The notes beneath the pieces are model-generated. The model was not told the origin of the DNA. It ran no database searches and worked only from the letters and a program-made list of their open reading frames with translations. Of a stretch of DNA of 64,000 nt, positions 25,665 to 33,687 are shown in pieces (position 1 is the stretch's first letter; the number at the start of each line of letters is the position of its first letter). The translations under genes and the position numbers were made by a program. This DNA comes from Qipengyuania sphaerica (GTDB lineage: Bacteria; Pseudomonadota; Alphaproteobacteria; Sphingomonadales; Sphingomonadaceae), in contig NZ_JAIGNR010000005.1 of NCBI RefSeq assembly GCF_019711595.1, positions 1 to 64,000 of the forward strand. The letters run 5' to 3'.

Positions 25665-27995
25665 CTACTTGAACAGGTGACGCTGGATATCGATGAACGC
25701 ACCCCGGATGTCCGCCACAGCCCCAAGCTTGCGCTTGGCATCATTCGTGCCGCCGTATTTGATGCGAAGGAAGTCGCTTATCTTGGATAGCTCCAGCTCA
25801 CGAATGCCCTGCACCTCGTACGATTGCAGCACGTAGGAAAGGAACTCGCGCATCTCTTCCTCGTACCCGCCCAGCCCGGCCGTTTTTGCCTCTGCCACAC
25901 GTTCTGAACGTGCCTTCGGGGCAAGCTCAAAGCGTACGTATGCCAGCACATCGAAGATGTCGGAGTTGGGTGCATCGATAAGGCGACGCATATCGTCCAG
26001 ACGCTGACGGTCATAACCCCGCTCTTCCAGCCGCTGGAGAAAGCCCTTCCGGCTTTCGGGGTTGCTCCAGATTTCCCTCAGTTCGTCCTCGCCAGCCACC
26101 AGCGCGCCAAGATCCCCGAATAGGTGCGCCATGAACTCCGCGCCGCTGATCGGCCTGCCGTTGAGCATGTAAAGCGTGTTGCCGATGTAGGTGATCCGCC
26201 GCTCTTTACCGTTGCCCAGTTTGACGACAACCTTCTCGGCTGGCTCCTTCGGATCGGTTGGATCGTCCGGGCCGTCAGGTGGCTCAGGCTTGGGCGGTTT
26301 CGGCGGCCCTGGGTTGGTTGGTCCGTCCGGCGGCAATGGCTCGCCATCCCACTCGGGATCGTTGAAGTGCTCGTACGCCTTCACGAAATCATAGACGGTA
26401 AAGAAGTCCTTCCCGTCGAAAGTCCGAGTGCCCCGCCCGATGATCTGCTTGAACTCGATCATCGACTTAACCGGACGCATCAGGATGATATTGCGGATGT
26501 TGCGTGCGTCCACTCCGGTGGAAAGCTTCTGCGACGTCGTCAGGATGGTCGGAAGCATCTTCTCGTTGTCCTGGAACTCGCGAAGGTGCTGCTCGCCCAG
26601 CTTGCCATCATCCGCCGTTACCCGTTCGCAGTAATGCGGGTCCTCATTGTCCTTGATCTGGTTGATGTAATCGCGCACCCGCGCCGCGTGTTCCTGCGTT
26701 GCACAGAAGACCAACGTCTTCTGGCGCTGGTCGATCTGGTCCATCCATTCCTGCACACGGCTTTTCTCGCGTGCCTCGATGACCAGCCGCGTGTTGAAAT
26801 CTGCTTCCTTGTATTCTTTGTCCGGATCGATTTCCCCGCTCACCACTTCGTCATCGTCGCTGAAGGTGTAGCTATCTAGGGTGCTCGCCATCTGGCGAAC
26901 CTTGAACGGGGTCAGGAAGCCATCGCCGATCCCCTCCTTCAGCGCATAAGTGTAAACCGGCTCGCCGAAATAGGCGTAGGTATCTGCGTTCACGTCGCGC
27001 TTGGGTGTGGCGGTCAAACCTAGCTGCACGGCTGGCTCGAAATACTCGAGAATTGCGCGCCAGGTGCTCTCGTCCCGCGCCCCGCCCCGGTGGCATTCGT
27101 CGATCACGATGAAGTCGAAGAAATCGCGCGCGTAGCCTTCGAAGGTGAACTCGGCCTCCCCGTCCTTGCCGCTCGTCATGAAGGTCTGGAAGATCGTGAA
27201 GAAGATGTTGGCGTTGGTCGGCACCCCGCCGCGCTTGCGCACTTCATCGGGATCGATCCGGCACAGCGCATCGGCTGGAAAGGCGTTGAAGCTGTTATAG
27301 GCCTGGTCGGCGAGGATGTTTCGATCGGCAAGGAACAGGATGCGCGGCCGGCGTGTCGGCTCGCCTGAGAGGTTCCACTTCGCCTGGAAAAGCTTCCAGG
27401 CGATCTGGAAGGCGATAGAGGTCTTTCCCGTGCCTGTGGCGAGTGTAAGCAAGATGCGCTGCTTTTCCTGCGCTATGGCCTCCAGAACGGCTGTAATCGC
27501 GTTGTGCTGGTAATATCGCGGCTGCCACTTGCCCCCGCCGGTTTCAAACGGAACCGCGCCAAAGCGTTCGCGCCAGTCATTGCCTTGGGGGAAGCATCGA
27601 TCCCAAAGCTCTTGGGGACCGGGAAAGGGCAGGTCGAGATCGCCTTCCTTCCCCGTATTCATGTCTATGCCATACCAGCCCACTCCGTTGGTGGAGTATG
27701 CAAAGCGCGCTTCCAGCCGCCGCGCATAATCTTTTGCCTGTCCAACACCGTCGGTGTAGCCAAGACTTGCCTTTTTTGCCTCAACCACCGCAAGCTGATG
27801 GCCTCGATAGATCAGCAAATAGTCCGCCCTCAGGGGATTTGCGCGCTGCCCTCCGCCGATAATGCGCCCCGGAGCTATCGGGTAGCTTCGCCTGACAACC
27901 GATCCTTCAACTTGCCCCCATCCCGCAGCCAGCAAGACGGGATCGATACGATCTGCCCGTGTTTCGTCCTCAGTCTCGGTCGGGTCTATGGGCAT
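25665..27995 (-). CDS. hsdR: type I restriction enzyme R subunit (HsdR, EcoEI-like)
   Basis: A 776-residue endonuclease/translocase. The N-terminal PD-(D/E)XK nuclease core is visible in RADYLLIYRGHQLAVVEAKK (about 57-76). Helicase motifs follow: Walker A LATGTGKTSIAF (about 190), motif II VIDECHRGG (DECH box, about 300), motif III GLTATPKR and motif VI QIIGRGTRTF. The C-terminal part is the EcoEI_R_C-type domain that binds the methylase. A proline-rich linker (about 575-600) joins the two. It starts 4 bases after hsdS and completes the hsdM-hsdS-hsdR operon. It restricts unmethylated DNA after translocation. Confidence 0.95.
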   Translation of the reverse strand: MPIDPTETEDETRADRIDPVLLAAGWGQVEGSVVRRSYPIAPGRIIGGGQRANPLRADYLLIYRGHQLAVVEAKKASLGYTDGVGQAKDYARRLEARFAYSTNGVGWYGIDMNTGKEGDLDLPFPGPQELWDRCFPQGNDWRERFGAVPFETGGGKWQPRYYQHNAITAVLEAIAQEKQRILLTLATGTGKTSIAFQIAWKLFQAKWNLSGEPTRRPRILFLADRNILADQAYNSFNAFPADALCRIDPDEVRKRGGVPTNANIFFTIFQTFMTSGKDGEAEFTFEGYARDFFDFIVIDECHRGGARDESTWRAILEYFEPAVQLGLTATPKRDVNADTYAYFGEPVYTYALKEGIGDGFLTPFKVRQMASTLDSYTFSDDDEVVSGEIDPDKEYKEADFNTRLVIEAREKSRVQEWMDQIDQRQKTLVFCATQEHAARVRDYINQIKDNEDPHYCERVTADDGKLGEQHLREFQDNEKMLPTILTTSQKLSTGVDARNIRNIILMRPVKSMIEFKQIIGRGTRTFDGKDFFTVYDFVKAYEHFNDPEWDGEPLPPDGPTNPGPPKPPKPEPPDGPDDPTDPKEPAEKVVVKLGNGKERRITYIGNTLYMLNGRPISGAEFMAHLFGDLGALVAGEDELREIWSNPESRKGFLQRLEERGYDRQRLDDMRRLIDAPNSDIFDVLAYVRFELAPKARSERVAEAKTAGLGGYEEEMREFLSYVLQSYEVQGIRELELSKISDFLRIKYGGTNDAKRKLGAVADIRGAFIDIQRHLFK

Positions 27996-27999
27996 CTTT

Positions 28000-29199
28000 T
28001 CAGGTCAGCTCCCCGGCAAAGGCCTTTTGCAGGATGGATTGGCGAAGGCCATCGAGGTCAGCTAGTTTATTCAGATAGTTACCTTGGAGACTACCCCGAG
28101 CATTGCTGATTCCTTCTAGCTTAGCGATTATGCCATCTTGAGTTTTCAAGTCTGGCAGGCGAATTGGATATTCGCGCATAGGCTTCAGGTAGAGACCCTT
28201 TTGCGCAGCCCCTCTCGAAATGTTCTGTATCTTCACTACCTCAGCCATCAGGCGGTAGGCTAAATATAGGGGCCGTAGTTCAGGCCTTGGTCGCAACAGA
28301 ATGATGTTGCCCATGATGTTGAAGTCTTGGCCATCCTCCACAATTGCGAGTTTCCCGATTGTCCCCCTGCTACTAATTAAAACATCGCCAGGCCTAGGCT
28401 TGCAGCGCCCAGCTAGTTGGGCATCCGTCTCTCTCGAAATGAATTTGCTGGCCGAGGCCTCCTCAATCACAAAGCCATCACCGATGTTCTTGGTATCGAG
28501 CATCGGGATACCGTCGTTCACATATGGCGGCGCATTGTGCGTGCCATCTGTAATGACTGAGCACACATCACGAAGCGCCCGGTCGCTGCCCTTGGCTGTT
28601 GTGGCGAACACATTTTGTAATGCTATATCAAACAGCTCCTCCGCATCCGCCAGATTGGCCTCGGCGTTGGCGCGGGCGCGGTCGAGGGCGGCGAAGGCCT
28701 GATCCAGCACCGCAACAATCCGCTTCTGCTCCTCCAGTGGGGGGAGTGGGATCGGAATGAGTCCTAGGTTCTTTCGGCTAATTCTCTTCCGAGTTGTGCC
28801 AGTGCAGCGCTCCTCAATATCGCGCTGGTATGCCTTGGACTGCGTGTAATAAACTAGAAAATCCTGATCCAGTTTATCCGCTTCTGGCCGCACAATTGTG
28901 CAGTCCACGGCAGTGATCATCTTGTCGCCCGTTTCGGGAATTTGGCAAGATCGACCAACTGGATCGGGCAAGCGCGAAATCAGCACATCACCGGGTAGAA
29001 CTTCCGTGCAATTTAGGCGGTCGAATGTTTCCGGCGATATAAATCTCGCCTTGTCGCGCCGGTCTTTAAACCGGCCCTCTCCGACATTGCCAGTCTGGAC
29101 AAGACGGATACCGCCAGAGGATTGGTCCTTACTTTCGATCCAATCGCCATCTGCGAACGTCTTGCAAGCGCTGGAAAGCGGAGCGGCGGGCCAACTCAC
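28000..29199 (-). CDS. hsdS: type I restriction-modification specificity subunit (HsdS)
   Basis: A 399-residue specificity subunit with the expected two target recognition domains (about 1-150 and 205-350), each followed by a conserved helical spacer: IPIPLPPLEEQKRIVAVLD at about 155-172 and IRLPDLKTQDGIIAKLEG towards the end. The C-terminal QSILQKAFAGELT is the typical HsdS end. The recognition sequence cannot be read from the protein. Its ATG overlaps the hsdM stop by 4 bases. TRD coding parts are noticeably AT-richer than the spacer regions, which is usual for swapped recognition domains. Confidence 0.94.
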   Translation of the reverse strand: MSWPAAPLSSACKTFADGDWIESKDQSSGGIRLVQTGNVGEGRFKDRRDKARFISPETFDRLNCTEVLPGDVLISRLPDPVGRSCQIPETGDKMITAVDCTIVRPEADKLDQDFLVYYTQSKAYQRDIEERCTGTTRKRISRKNLGLIPIPLPPLEEQKRIVAVLDQAFAALDRARANAEANLADAEELFDIALQNVFATTAKGSDRALRDVCSVITDGTHNAPPYVNDGIPMLDTKNIGDGFVIEEASASKFISRETDAQLAGRCKPRPGDVLISSRGTIGKLAIVEDGQDFNIMGNIILLRPRPELRPLYLAYRLMAEVVKIQNISRGAAQKGLYLKPMREYPIRLPDLKTQDGIIAKLEGISNARGSLQGNYLNKLADLDGLRQSILQKAFAGELT

Positions 29200-30647
29200 A
29201 GTATCCCCCGAATATCTTCGAGTAACTGCGCAGTCTCGGCATCGCGCGCCAGAATCGCCTCAATGATGTCCGCCGGTTCGCGCAAGGGCTCTTCCTCCGG
29301 GGCATTCGGATTGCGGACCGACAGATCGACGGTGTCCTGATCCAGCGCCTCGACCCCAACGCTCCAGCTCTTTTCGCTATCTGCCTTGTCCGGCTGGAGC
29401 GCGACAAACTCGGCCAGATCGTTATCATTGAGTGGATTGGTCTTGCCCAGCGAACGCCCCGGATCGAGCTGGTAATACCAAACCTTGCGCGTCGATGCGC
29501 CTTTCTCGAAAAACAGCACCACCGTCTTCACACCCGCGCCCTGAAACGTACCGCCTGGGCAATCGAGCACGGTGTGCAGATTGCAGCTCGCCAGCAATTC
29601 CTTGCGCAGCTCCACACTGGCATTGTCGGTATTGCTCAGGAAGGTGTTCTTGATAACAACCGCCCCGCGTCCGCCTGCCTTAAGCTTGCGGATGAAATGC
29701 TGCATAAACAGATAGGCGGTCTCGCCCGATTTGATCGGGAAGTTTTGCTGCACTTCTTTGCGCTCGCCTCCGCCAAAAGGCGGATTGGCGAGGACAATAT
29801 CGTGCCGGTCGGCCTGCTGGATATCCATCACGTTTTCGGCCAGCGTGTTGGTGTGCCGCACGGCTGGCGTTTCGATCCCATGCAGGATCATGTTCATCAC
29901 GCCTAGCACATAGGCGAGCGACTTCTTCTCCTGTCCGTAAAAAGTCTTGCGCTGGAGGGTGTCCCATTCGCCCGATGAAAGATCGGGTTTCTTCAGGTAG
30001 TCGAACGCCTCGCACAGGAAGCCAGCCGACCCGCAAGCGCCGTCATAGATGCTCTCGCCGATCTGCGGATCGACCACCTTGATCATCGCCCGGATCAGCG
30101 CACGCGGCGTGTAGTATTCCCCGCCATTGCGCCCCGCATTGCCCATGCGCTTGATACGGACTTCATACAGATCGGAAAGCTCGTGCTTGGCCGTGGTGCT
30201 CCCGAAATCGAGCGTATCGACAATCTCGATTACCTCGCGCAGCGAATAGCCCGAACGAAAGCGGTTGGTGATCTCGGCGAATATCTGCCCTATTTTATAT
30301 TCGAGCGTATCGGCATCGGTGCCTTCACCCTGGAAAGTCTTCAGGTAGGGAAACAGTTCGCCGTTCACGAAGTCGATCAGGTCTTGCCCAGTCTTTGCCG
30401 CGTTGCGGTCGATCTCGCCATCGTCGTCCTTGGGCGCGGCCCAGGTGCCCCAGCGATACTCGTCGGCAAGGATCGGATGATAGTCACGCCCCTCCAGCTC
30501 TGCTTCGTCGGCGCGCTCCTGCTCCAGGTCGGCGAGGTATTTGAGGAACAGCAACCAGCTGGTCTGCTCGGCATAGTCCAGTTCGGAAGCAAGCCCCTCG
30601 TCATTGCGAAGGGCACGGTCGATAGTGTTTAAAGCGTTTTCAAACAT
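29196..30647 (-). CDS. hsdM: type I restriction-modification DNA methyltransferase (HsdM)
   Basis: A 483-residue N6-adenine methyltransferase. The HsdM N-terminal helical domain covers about 1-130. The SAM-binding motif I region is IYDGACGSAGFLCEAF and the catalytic motif IV is DIVLANPPFGGG (NPPF, about 285). GEYYTPRALIRAMI precedes motif I as in other HsdM proteins. It is first in the hsdM-hsdS-hsdR operon. Upstream is a 219-base gap with a hairpin that could control expression. It methylates the site read by HsdS and protects the host. Confidence 0.96.
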   Translation of the reverse strand: MFENALNTIDRALRNDEGLASELDYAEQTSWLLFLKYLADLEQERADEAELEGRDYHPILADEYRWGTWAAPKDDDGEIDRNAAKTGQDLIDFVNGELFPYLKTFQGEGTDADTLEYKIGQIFAEITNRFRSGYSLREVIEIVDTLDFGSTTAKHELSDLYEVRIKRMGNAGRNGGEYYTPRALIRAMIKVVDPQIGESIYDGACGSAGFLCEAFDYLKKPDLSSGEWDTLQRKTFYGQEKKSLAYVLGVMNMILHGIETPAVRHTNTLAENVMDIQQADRHDIVLANPPFGGGERKEVQQNFPIKSGETAYLFMQHFIRKLKAGGRGAVVIKNTFLSNTDNASVELRKELLASCNLHTVLDCPGGTFQGAGVKTVVLFFEKGASTRKVWYYQLDPGRSLGKTNPLNDNDLAEFVALQPDKADSEKSWSVGVEALDQDTVDLSVRNPNAPEEEPLREPADIIEAILARDAETAQLLEDIRGIL

Positions 30648-30753
30648 CGCAGTTTGCTAGCGCGAGCCCGCCCAGCCGCCAATTATTTTCCGAAATCATC
30701 TGTGAAATCAGCATTTATGCGACATGCTGGCACATCGAAACACAATATATCGT

Positions 30754-30782
30754 GACGGCTATTCTAGGCTAATTTAGCCGTC
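30754..30782. promoter_or_regulatory. inverted repeat upstream of hsdM
   Basis: GACGGCTA and TAGCCGTC form an 8-base perfect inverted repeat with a 13-base AT-rich spacer, about 110 bases before the hsdM ATG. It lies in an AT-rich patch that would suit the hsdM promoter. It is a candidate operator for delayed or controlled expression of the restriction genes, or a termination hairpin for the upstream Rep-like gene on the same strand. Confidence 0.4.
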
Positions 30783-30866
30783 CTCGCGCGCGCGGGCGAG
30801 AAACTGTATTAGCGATCGCGTTGCAGACATCGGCCGCCATGGCCCTTCAAGGCAGTCGAGTTTGAC

Positions 30867-31487
30867 CTAACCCCCCCGGCTGCGCTGCCACGCGCCCGCA
30901 CGCTTTCCAACCACCTTGGACGATTGCCCCCAAGGTTTATGCCCCCAACCGGCAAGACCAAGCTTCGCTTCGAGTGCCTCGGGTGCGCATTTCATCATGT
31001 AGGTGAGCTTGCCGAGCAAGACAGCCCTATAGAGCGCCGGATTAGCGTTGCTAGTATATGCGGAACCCAATCGCTGAGATTGCACGGTGCCCGCGACGTA
31101 AGCTCCCTTCAGCAAAGACTTACCCCATCGCAGCGGCATCGGGCGAAATAACAGGTCGAGTTCCGGCGGGACGTGGAGCAAAATGTGAGCATGCTGGCCG
31201 AAGGTGTCGCCAGTTTCCTGCACCCAGACCCAAGGCATCGGGTATCCGTGCCAGCGCATCCATTCGCGCGCTATGCGGATAAATCCTCCGGTGGCTTTCG
31301 TTGCGTCCAAGCCTTCGAGTGCCGCCTTGCCCCAGGCGAGGGTAATGAAGCGGTTCAGGGGCAATCCGGACAGCCATGCATCTTCGCTACGCTTCAGCAG
31401 CAACCGGCACTGGCGTTCACTTAACTGCCAGCTTGTGCGGTCCGCTCGATTGCGCGCGCCGCCACGCTTCAAGTTCACTGCAGGCAA
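30867..31487 (-). CDS. putative HUH endonuclease / Rep-like protein of the island
   Basis: About 206 residues from a TTG start at 31487 chosen because AGGAGG lies 7 bases upstream; an in-frame ATG far upstream would run through hairpin-rich DNA. The central QHAHILLHVP contains a His-hydrophobic-His motif, and GKLTYMMKCAPEAL supplies a YxxK motif about 85 residues later, the order seen in rolling-circle Rep proteins and relaxases (HUH then Tyr). WVWVQETG just before the HUH fits the preceding strand. The family is not certain. Its place beside hairpins, an AlpA-like gene and the integrase suggests initiation of replication or nicking of the excised element. Confidence 0.6.
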   Translation of the reverse strand: MPAVNLKRGGARNRADRTSWQLSERQCRLLLKRSEDAWLSGLPLNRFITLAWGKAALEGLDATKATGGFIRIAREWMRWHGYPMPWVWVQETGDTFGQHAHILLHVPPELDLLFRPMPLRWGKSLLKGAYVAGTVQSQRLGSAYTSNANPALYRAVLLGKLTYMMKCAPEALEAKLGLAGWGHKPWGQSSKVVGKRAGAWQRSRGG

Positions 31488-31645
31488 GAAAAACCCTCCT
31501 ATAAAGGGCGGGATACAAGTCAGCCGACCAAGCTTTTGATTTCTAACTGAAATCGTTATCCGGCTTGTGACAATCAGGCACAATCCGCTGCAAGTTTCAA
31601 AGATACGACTAGAAACGCCGAGGTATGAAGCGTGAGCGGCTGGAC

Positions 31646-31675
31646 GGGGCGGCCAGCCGCGAAGCCAGCCGCCCC
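31646..31675. other. GC-rich hairpin
   Basis: GGGGCGGC and GCCGCCCC form an 8-pair perfect stem around a 14-base loop that itself contains CAGCCGC/GAAGCCA, so alternative pairings exist. It lies 160 bases upstream of the Rep-like start and is not followed by a T-run on the minus strand. Confidence 0.45.
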
Positions 31676-31765
31676 AATCGCGTAGACCAATACACATTTT
31701 GTGTGGACGGTCCGGGTTTCCTTTGGCATTGAAGCTGTATCCAACTGGGAGCTACCAATGGATAC

Positions 31766-31800
31766 GAGCGCTGATAAGGTCGGAAGCCTTATTGGCGCTC
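31766..31800. other. long hairpin, candidate nicking or termination structure
   Basis: GAGCGC-TG-ATAAGG / CCTTAT-TG-GCGCTC gives a 14-pair stem with two G-T wobble pairs and a 7-base loop TCGGAAG. It begins 20 bases beyond the AlpA-like stop. On the plus strand it is followed by TTGCTTTTC. It may be a terminator or the stem-loop of an origin recognised by the HUH protein. Confidence 0.5.
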
Positions 31801-31819
31801 TTGCTTTTCTGCCATCGAA

Positions 31820-32014
31820 TTAGTCATTCGCCGCCTCGCTAATGAGGGAGTCGTACCAGCGCTCGGCATCCACACGACGGATACGTGCCGCCCGTCCGAT
31901 ATGGACATGAGGCACATCTCCGCTGTCGCGCAGGCGATATGCGGTTGAACGACTGACGTTGTATTCATCGCAGAAGTTTTTGATCGTCATCAATGCTGCC
32001 ATTAAATTCACCAT
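31820..32014 (-). CDS. AlpA-like helix-turn-helix excisionase/regulator
   Basis: A 64-residue MerR-like winged-helix protein: MTIKNFCDEYNVSRSTAYRLRDSG, then HIGRAARIRRVDAERWYDSL. This is the standard AlpA/excisionase-type small DNA-binding protein of integrative elements. It lies between the integrase and Rep-like genes, all on the minus strand. It may direct excision or activate the element. The ATG at 32002 is an alternative start 4 codons inside. Confidence 0.85.
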   Translation of the reverse strand: MVNLMAALMTIKNFCDEYNVSRSTAYRLRDSGDVPHVHIGRAARIRRVDAERWYDSLISEAAND

Positions 32015-32190
32015 TTGTAGCGACCGAGACCGGCCAGGGATGCACCACCGGCGAAGCGGAAAGTTCCCCTCCCGTTCTCGATGTGTGCTGATTTACCCTT
32101 GCGCTCCAGCAGGCGTTGCGGCAAGCATTCAGCGTCTTGATTCGGGTATAACCCTTGTGGATATCGTGGATCGTTTCGTGCGCGGGCCTT

Positions 32191-33426
32191 TCAAACAGCG
32201 TTTGCGCGATTATCGGCTCGCAGATCCACGACTTCCCCTCCTGCCTTGAGTCGGTCCAGATAGTCGCTCCACCATTGCGCCATCATGACGCGCTCTTCCC
32301 AGTGCTGGCCTCTCGCATACGTGCCCCGCGTCTGGTCGCTATGGCCGTGAGCCAACGCACGCTCGATTGCGTCAGGATGCCATTTCCCGCTCTCGTTCAG
32401 CAGGGTGGATGCAGTCGATCGCAAACCGTGCGCTGTCACGACATCGCTACCGAAACCCATCCGGCGAAATGCAGCGTTAAGGGCATTCTCGCTCATCGGT
32501 CGAAGATGTGAGCGCTGGCCAATGAACATCAACTCGTAGCCGCCGGAATGTTGCTGCAGTTCTCGGAGCAACGCCAACGACTGGGTCGAGAGTGGTACAG
32601 AGTGCGGCCTTCGAAGTTTGGTGCGGCTCCCCGGTATTGTCCAGCGAGCATCCTCCCAATTGACTTCGTCCCAGCCTCCTTGGCGTAACTCACCTGGACG
32701 GAGAAAGACATGGGGGCTGATCTGCATCGCCAGCTTAACTATCGGCCCGCCGCTGAACTCATCGATGGCGCGCAGAAACTCGCCTAGCGGCTTGGGTTCT
32801 AGGATCGCAGCATGATGCTTGACGATTGGCGTCGCCAAAGCGCCGGTCAACAGGTGGGCAGGGTCTGTTTTACATCGTGCTGTGGCCACGCCGTGCCGAA
32901 AAACCCGACTTGCGAAATTTCTTGTCCGTACTGCCGTCTCTCGATGCCCGCGTTTCTCGATCTTCTTTAACGCCGCCAACAATTCTGCGGGCTCGATCTC
33001 GGCAATGGGCCTTTTCCCGATTGCGGGACTTAGGTGGGATAGGAACCACCGAGCCTTGGCGATTGTGGAGTCCGCCTTGTTATTCGCCTCCAATTTGGTC
33101 GCGATAAAATCCTCTGCAACCGCTTGGAACGTGTTGCCCGCCCCGATACGCCTTTCGATCTTCGCCAGCTTGCGGTCGAGAAGCGGGTCTCGTCCCGCCC
33201 GAATGTCGACCCGCACCGCGTCTCTCGCTTCGCGTGCAGCCGCAAGACTGACTTCCGGATAGCTGCCTAGCCCCAGCCGCTTCTCCTTGCCGTCAATACG
33301 GTACTTGAGAAACCAGAGCTTTGACCCATTCGGTCGAATTTCGACGTAGAGACCCTTTTCATCACTCTTGCGATAAACCTTATCGCGCGGTGAGAACGCT
33401 TTTAACTCGATAGCCTTTAAAGCCAT
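32191..33426 (-). CDS. tyrosine integrase (DUF4102-type, tRNA-targeting)
   Basis: A 411-residue phage P4-type integrase. The N-terminal DUF4102 arm-binding domain includes YRKSDEKGLYVEIRPNGSKL and GLGSYPEVSLAAARE. A SAM-like core-binding domain follows, and the catalytic domain shows the first Arg in FLRPGELRQ, the HGLRSTAS (HxxR) motif and the nucleophile Tyr in TRGTYARGQHW. The ATG at 33426 is preferred over one 15 bases upstream; GAGGTG lies 9 bases before it. A GGGGGCAC copy of the arm-type motif (33429-33436) overlaps this ribosome site, which suggests self-regulation. The gene is 166 bases from the tRNA-Thr end that it presumably recognises. Confidence 0.93.
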   Translation of the reverse strand: MALKAIELKAFSPRDKVYRKSDEKGLYVEIRPNGSKLWFLKYRIDGKEKRLGLGSYPEVSLAAAREARDAVRVDIRAGRDPLLDRKLAKIERRIGAGNTFQAVAEDFIATKLEANNKADSTIAKARWFLSHLSPAIGKRPIAEIEPAELLAALKKIEKRGHRETAVRTRNFASRVFRHGVATARCKTDPAHLLTGALATPIVKHHAAILEPKPLGEFLRAIDEFSGGPIVKLAMQISPHVFLRPGELRQGGWDEVNWEDARWTIPGSRTKLRRPHSVPLSTQSLALLRELQQHSGGYELMFIGQRSHLRPMSENALNAAFRRMGFGSDVVTAHGLRSTASTLLNESGKWHPDAIERALAHGHSDQTRGTYARGQHWEERVMMAQWWSDYLDRLKAGGEVVDLRADNRANAV

Positions 33427-33428
33427 TT

Positions 33429-33500
33429 GGGGGCACCTCAATCCAAAATGCGATCAGTGCCCCCAGCAGTGCCCCCACGACCACTGAATTTTGGGGGCAC
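33429..33500. repeat. integrase arm-type site cluster, right end
   Basis: Four copies of an 8-base motif: GTGCCCCC at 33457 and 33469 (12 bases apart) and inverted GGGGGCAC at 33429 and 33493. The direct pair reproduces the pair at the left end (13987/13999) with the same phasing. They lie between the integrase gene and the tRNA core site. Confidence 0.55.
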
Positions 33501-33591
33501 TCGCAGAAACAACTAGCGTCGCCAAGGATTGAACCATTCCCGAAAAGCGTCGGAAATTCAAGGTATCCAGAGAAACTGAGAAATGGGTTAG

Positions 33592-33609
33592 TGGTGCCGC
33601 TTACGTGAC
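33592..33609. repeat. right attachment site (tRNA-Thr 3' end)
   Basis: TGGTGCCGCTTACGTGAC, the CCA end plus acceptor and T-stem bases of the tRNA-Thr gene. The other copy, with one base deleted, is at 13912-13928. It is the presumed crossover region of the island integrase. Confidence 0.65.
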
Positions 33610-33667
33610 TCGAACACGTGACCCCATCATTACGAATGATGTGCTCTACCAACTGAGCTAAAGCGGC
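33592..33667 (-). tRNA. tRNA-Thr (anticodon CGU)
   Basis: A 76-base tRNA including an encoded CCA. Acceptor GCCGCTT pairs with AAGCGGC, the D arm is GCTC-AGTTGGTA-GAGC, the anticodon stem CATCA/TGATG has the loop TTCGTAA (anticodon CGT), and the T arm is ACGTG-TTCGAGT-CACGT. All stems pair. Its 3' end is the integration target of the neighbouring island and remains intact. Confidence 0.96.
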
Positions 33668-33687
33668 ACATTCTCATACAAGAGAAG

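Larger units (their letters stand above)
31488..31819. other. hairpin-rich non-coding region beside the Rep-like gene
   Basis: 332 bases without a supported gene between the AlpA-like and Rep-like genes. Two strong hairpins (31646-31675 and 31766-31800) stand in otherwise AT-richer DNA. The region would suit an origin for the Rep-like protein, promoter sequences for that gene, or both. No iterated short repeats typical of theta origins were noticed. Confidence 0.5.
13912..33609. mobile_element. genomic island inserted in the 3' end of tRNA-Thr(CGU)
   Basis: About 19.7 kb bounded by the intact tRNA-Thr 3' end on the right and a decayed copy of the same end on the left (TGGTGC-GCTTACGTGAC, one base missing), in the same orientation. 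The integrase gene is immediately beside the tRNA, with an AlpA-like gene and a Rep-like gene behind it, which is the usual layout of tRNA-targeting elements. Paired GTGCCCCC motifs with 12-base phasing occur inside both ends. Cargo includes a type I restriction system, an adhesin and several accessory enzymes, with locally lower GC and weaker codon bias than the flanks. Exact ends are inferred from the repeats. Confidence 0.75.

Noticed and set aside
31488..31697. A longer Rep-like protein starting at an ATG at 31697
   Set aside because: The added residues have no features and cross a strong hairpin, while AGGAGG lies at proper distance from the TTG at 31487.
13912..33609. Prophage interpretation of the island
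   Set aside because: There are no capsid, portal, terminase, tail or lysis genes; the integrase, AlpA-like and Rep-like genes fit an integrative island instead.
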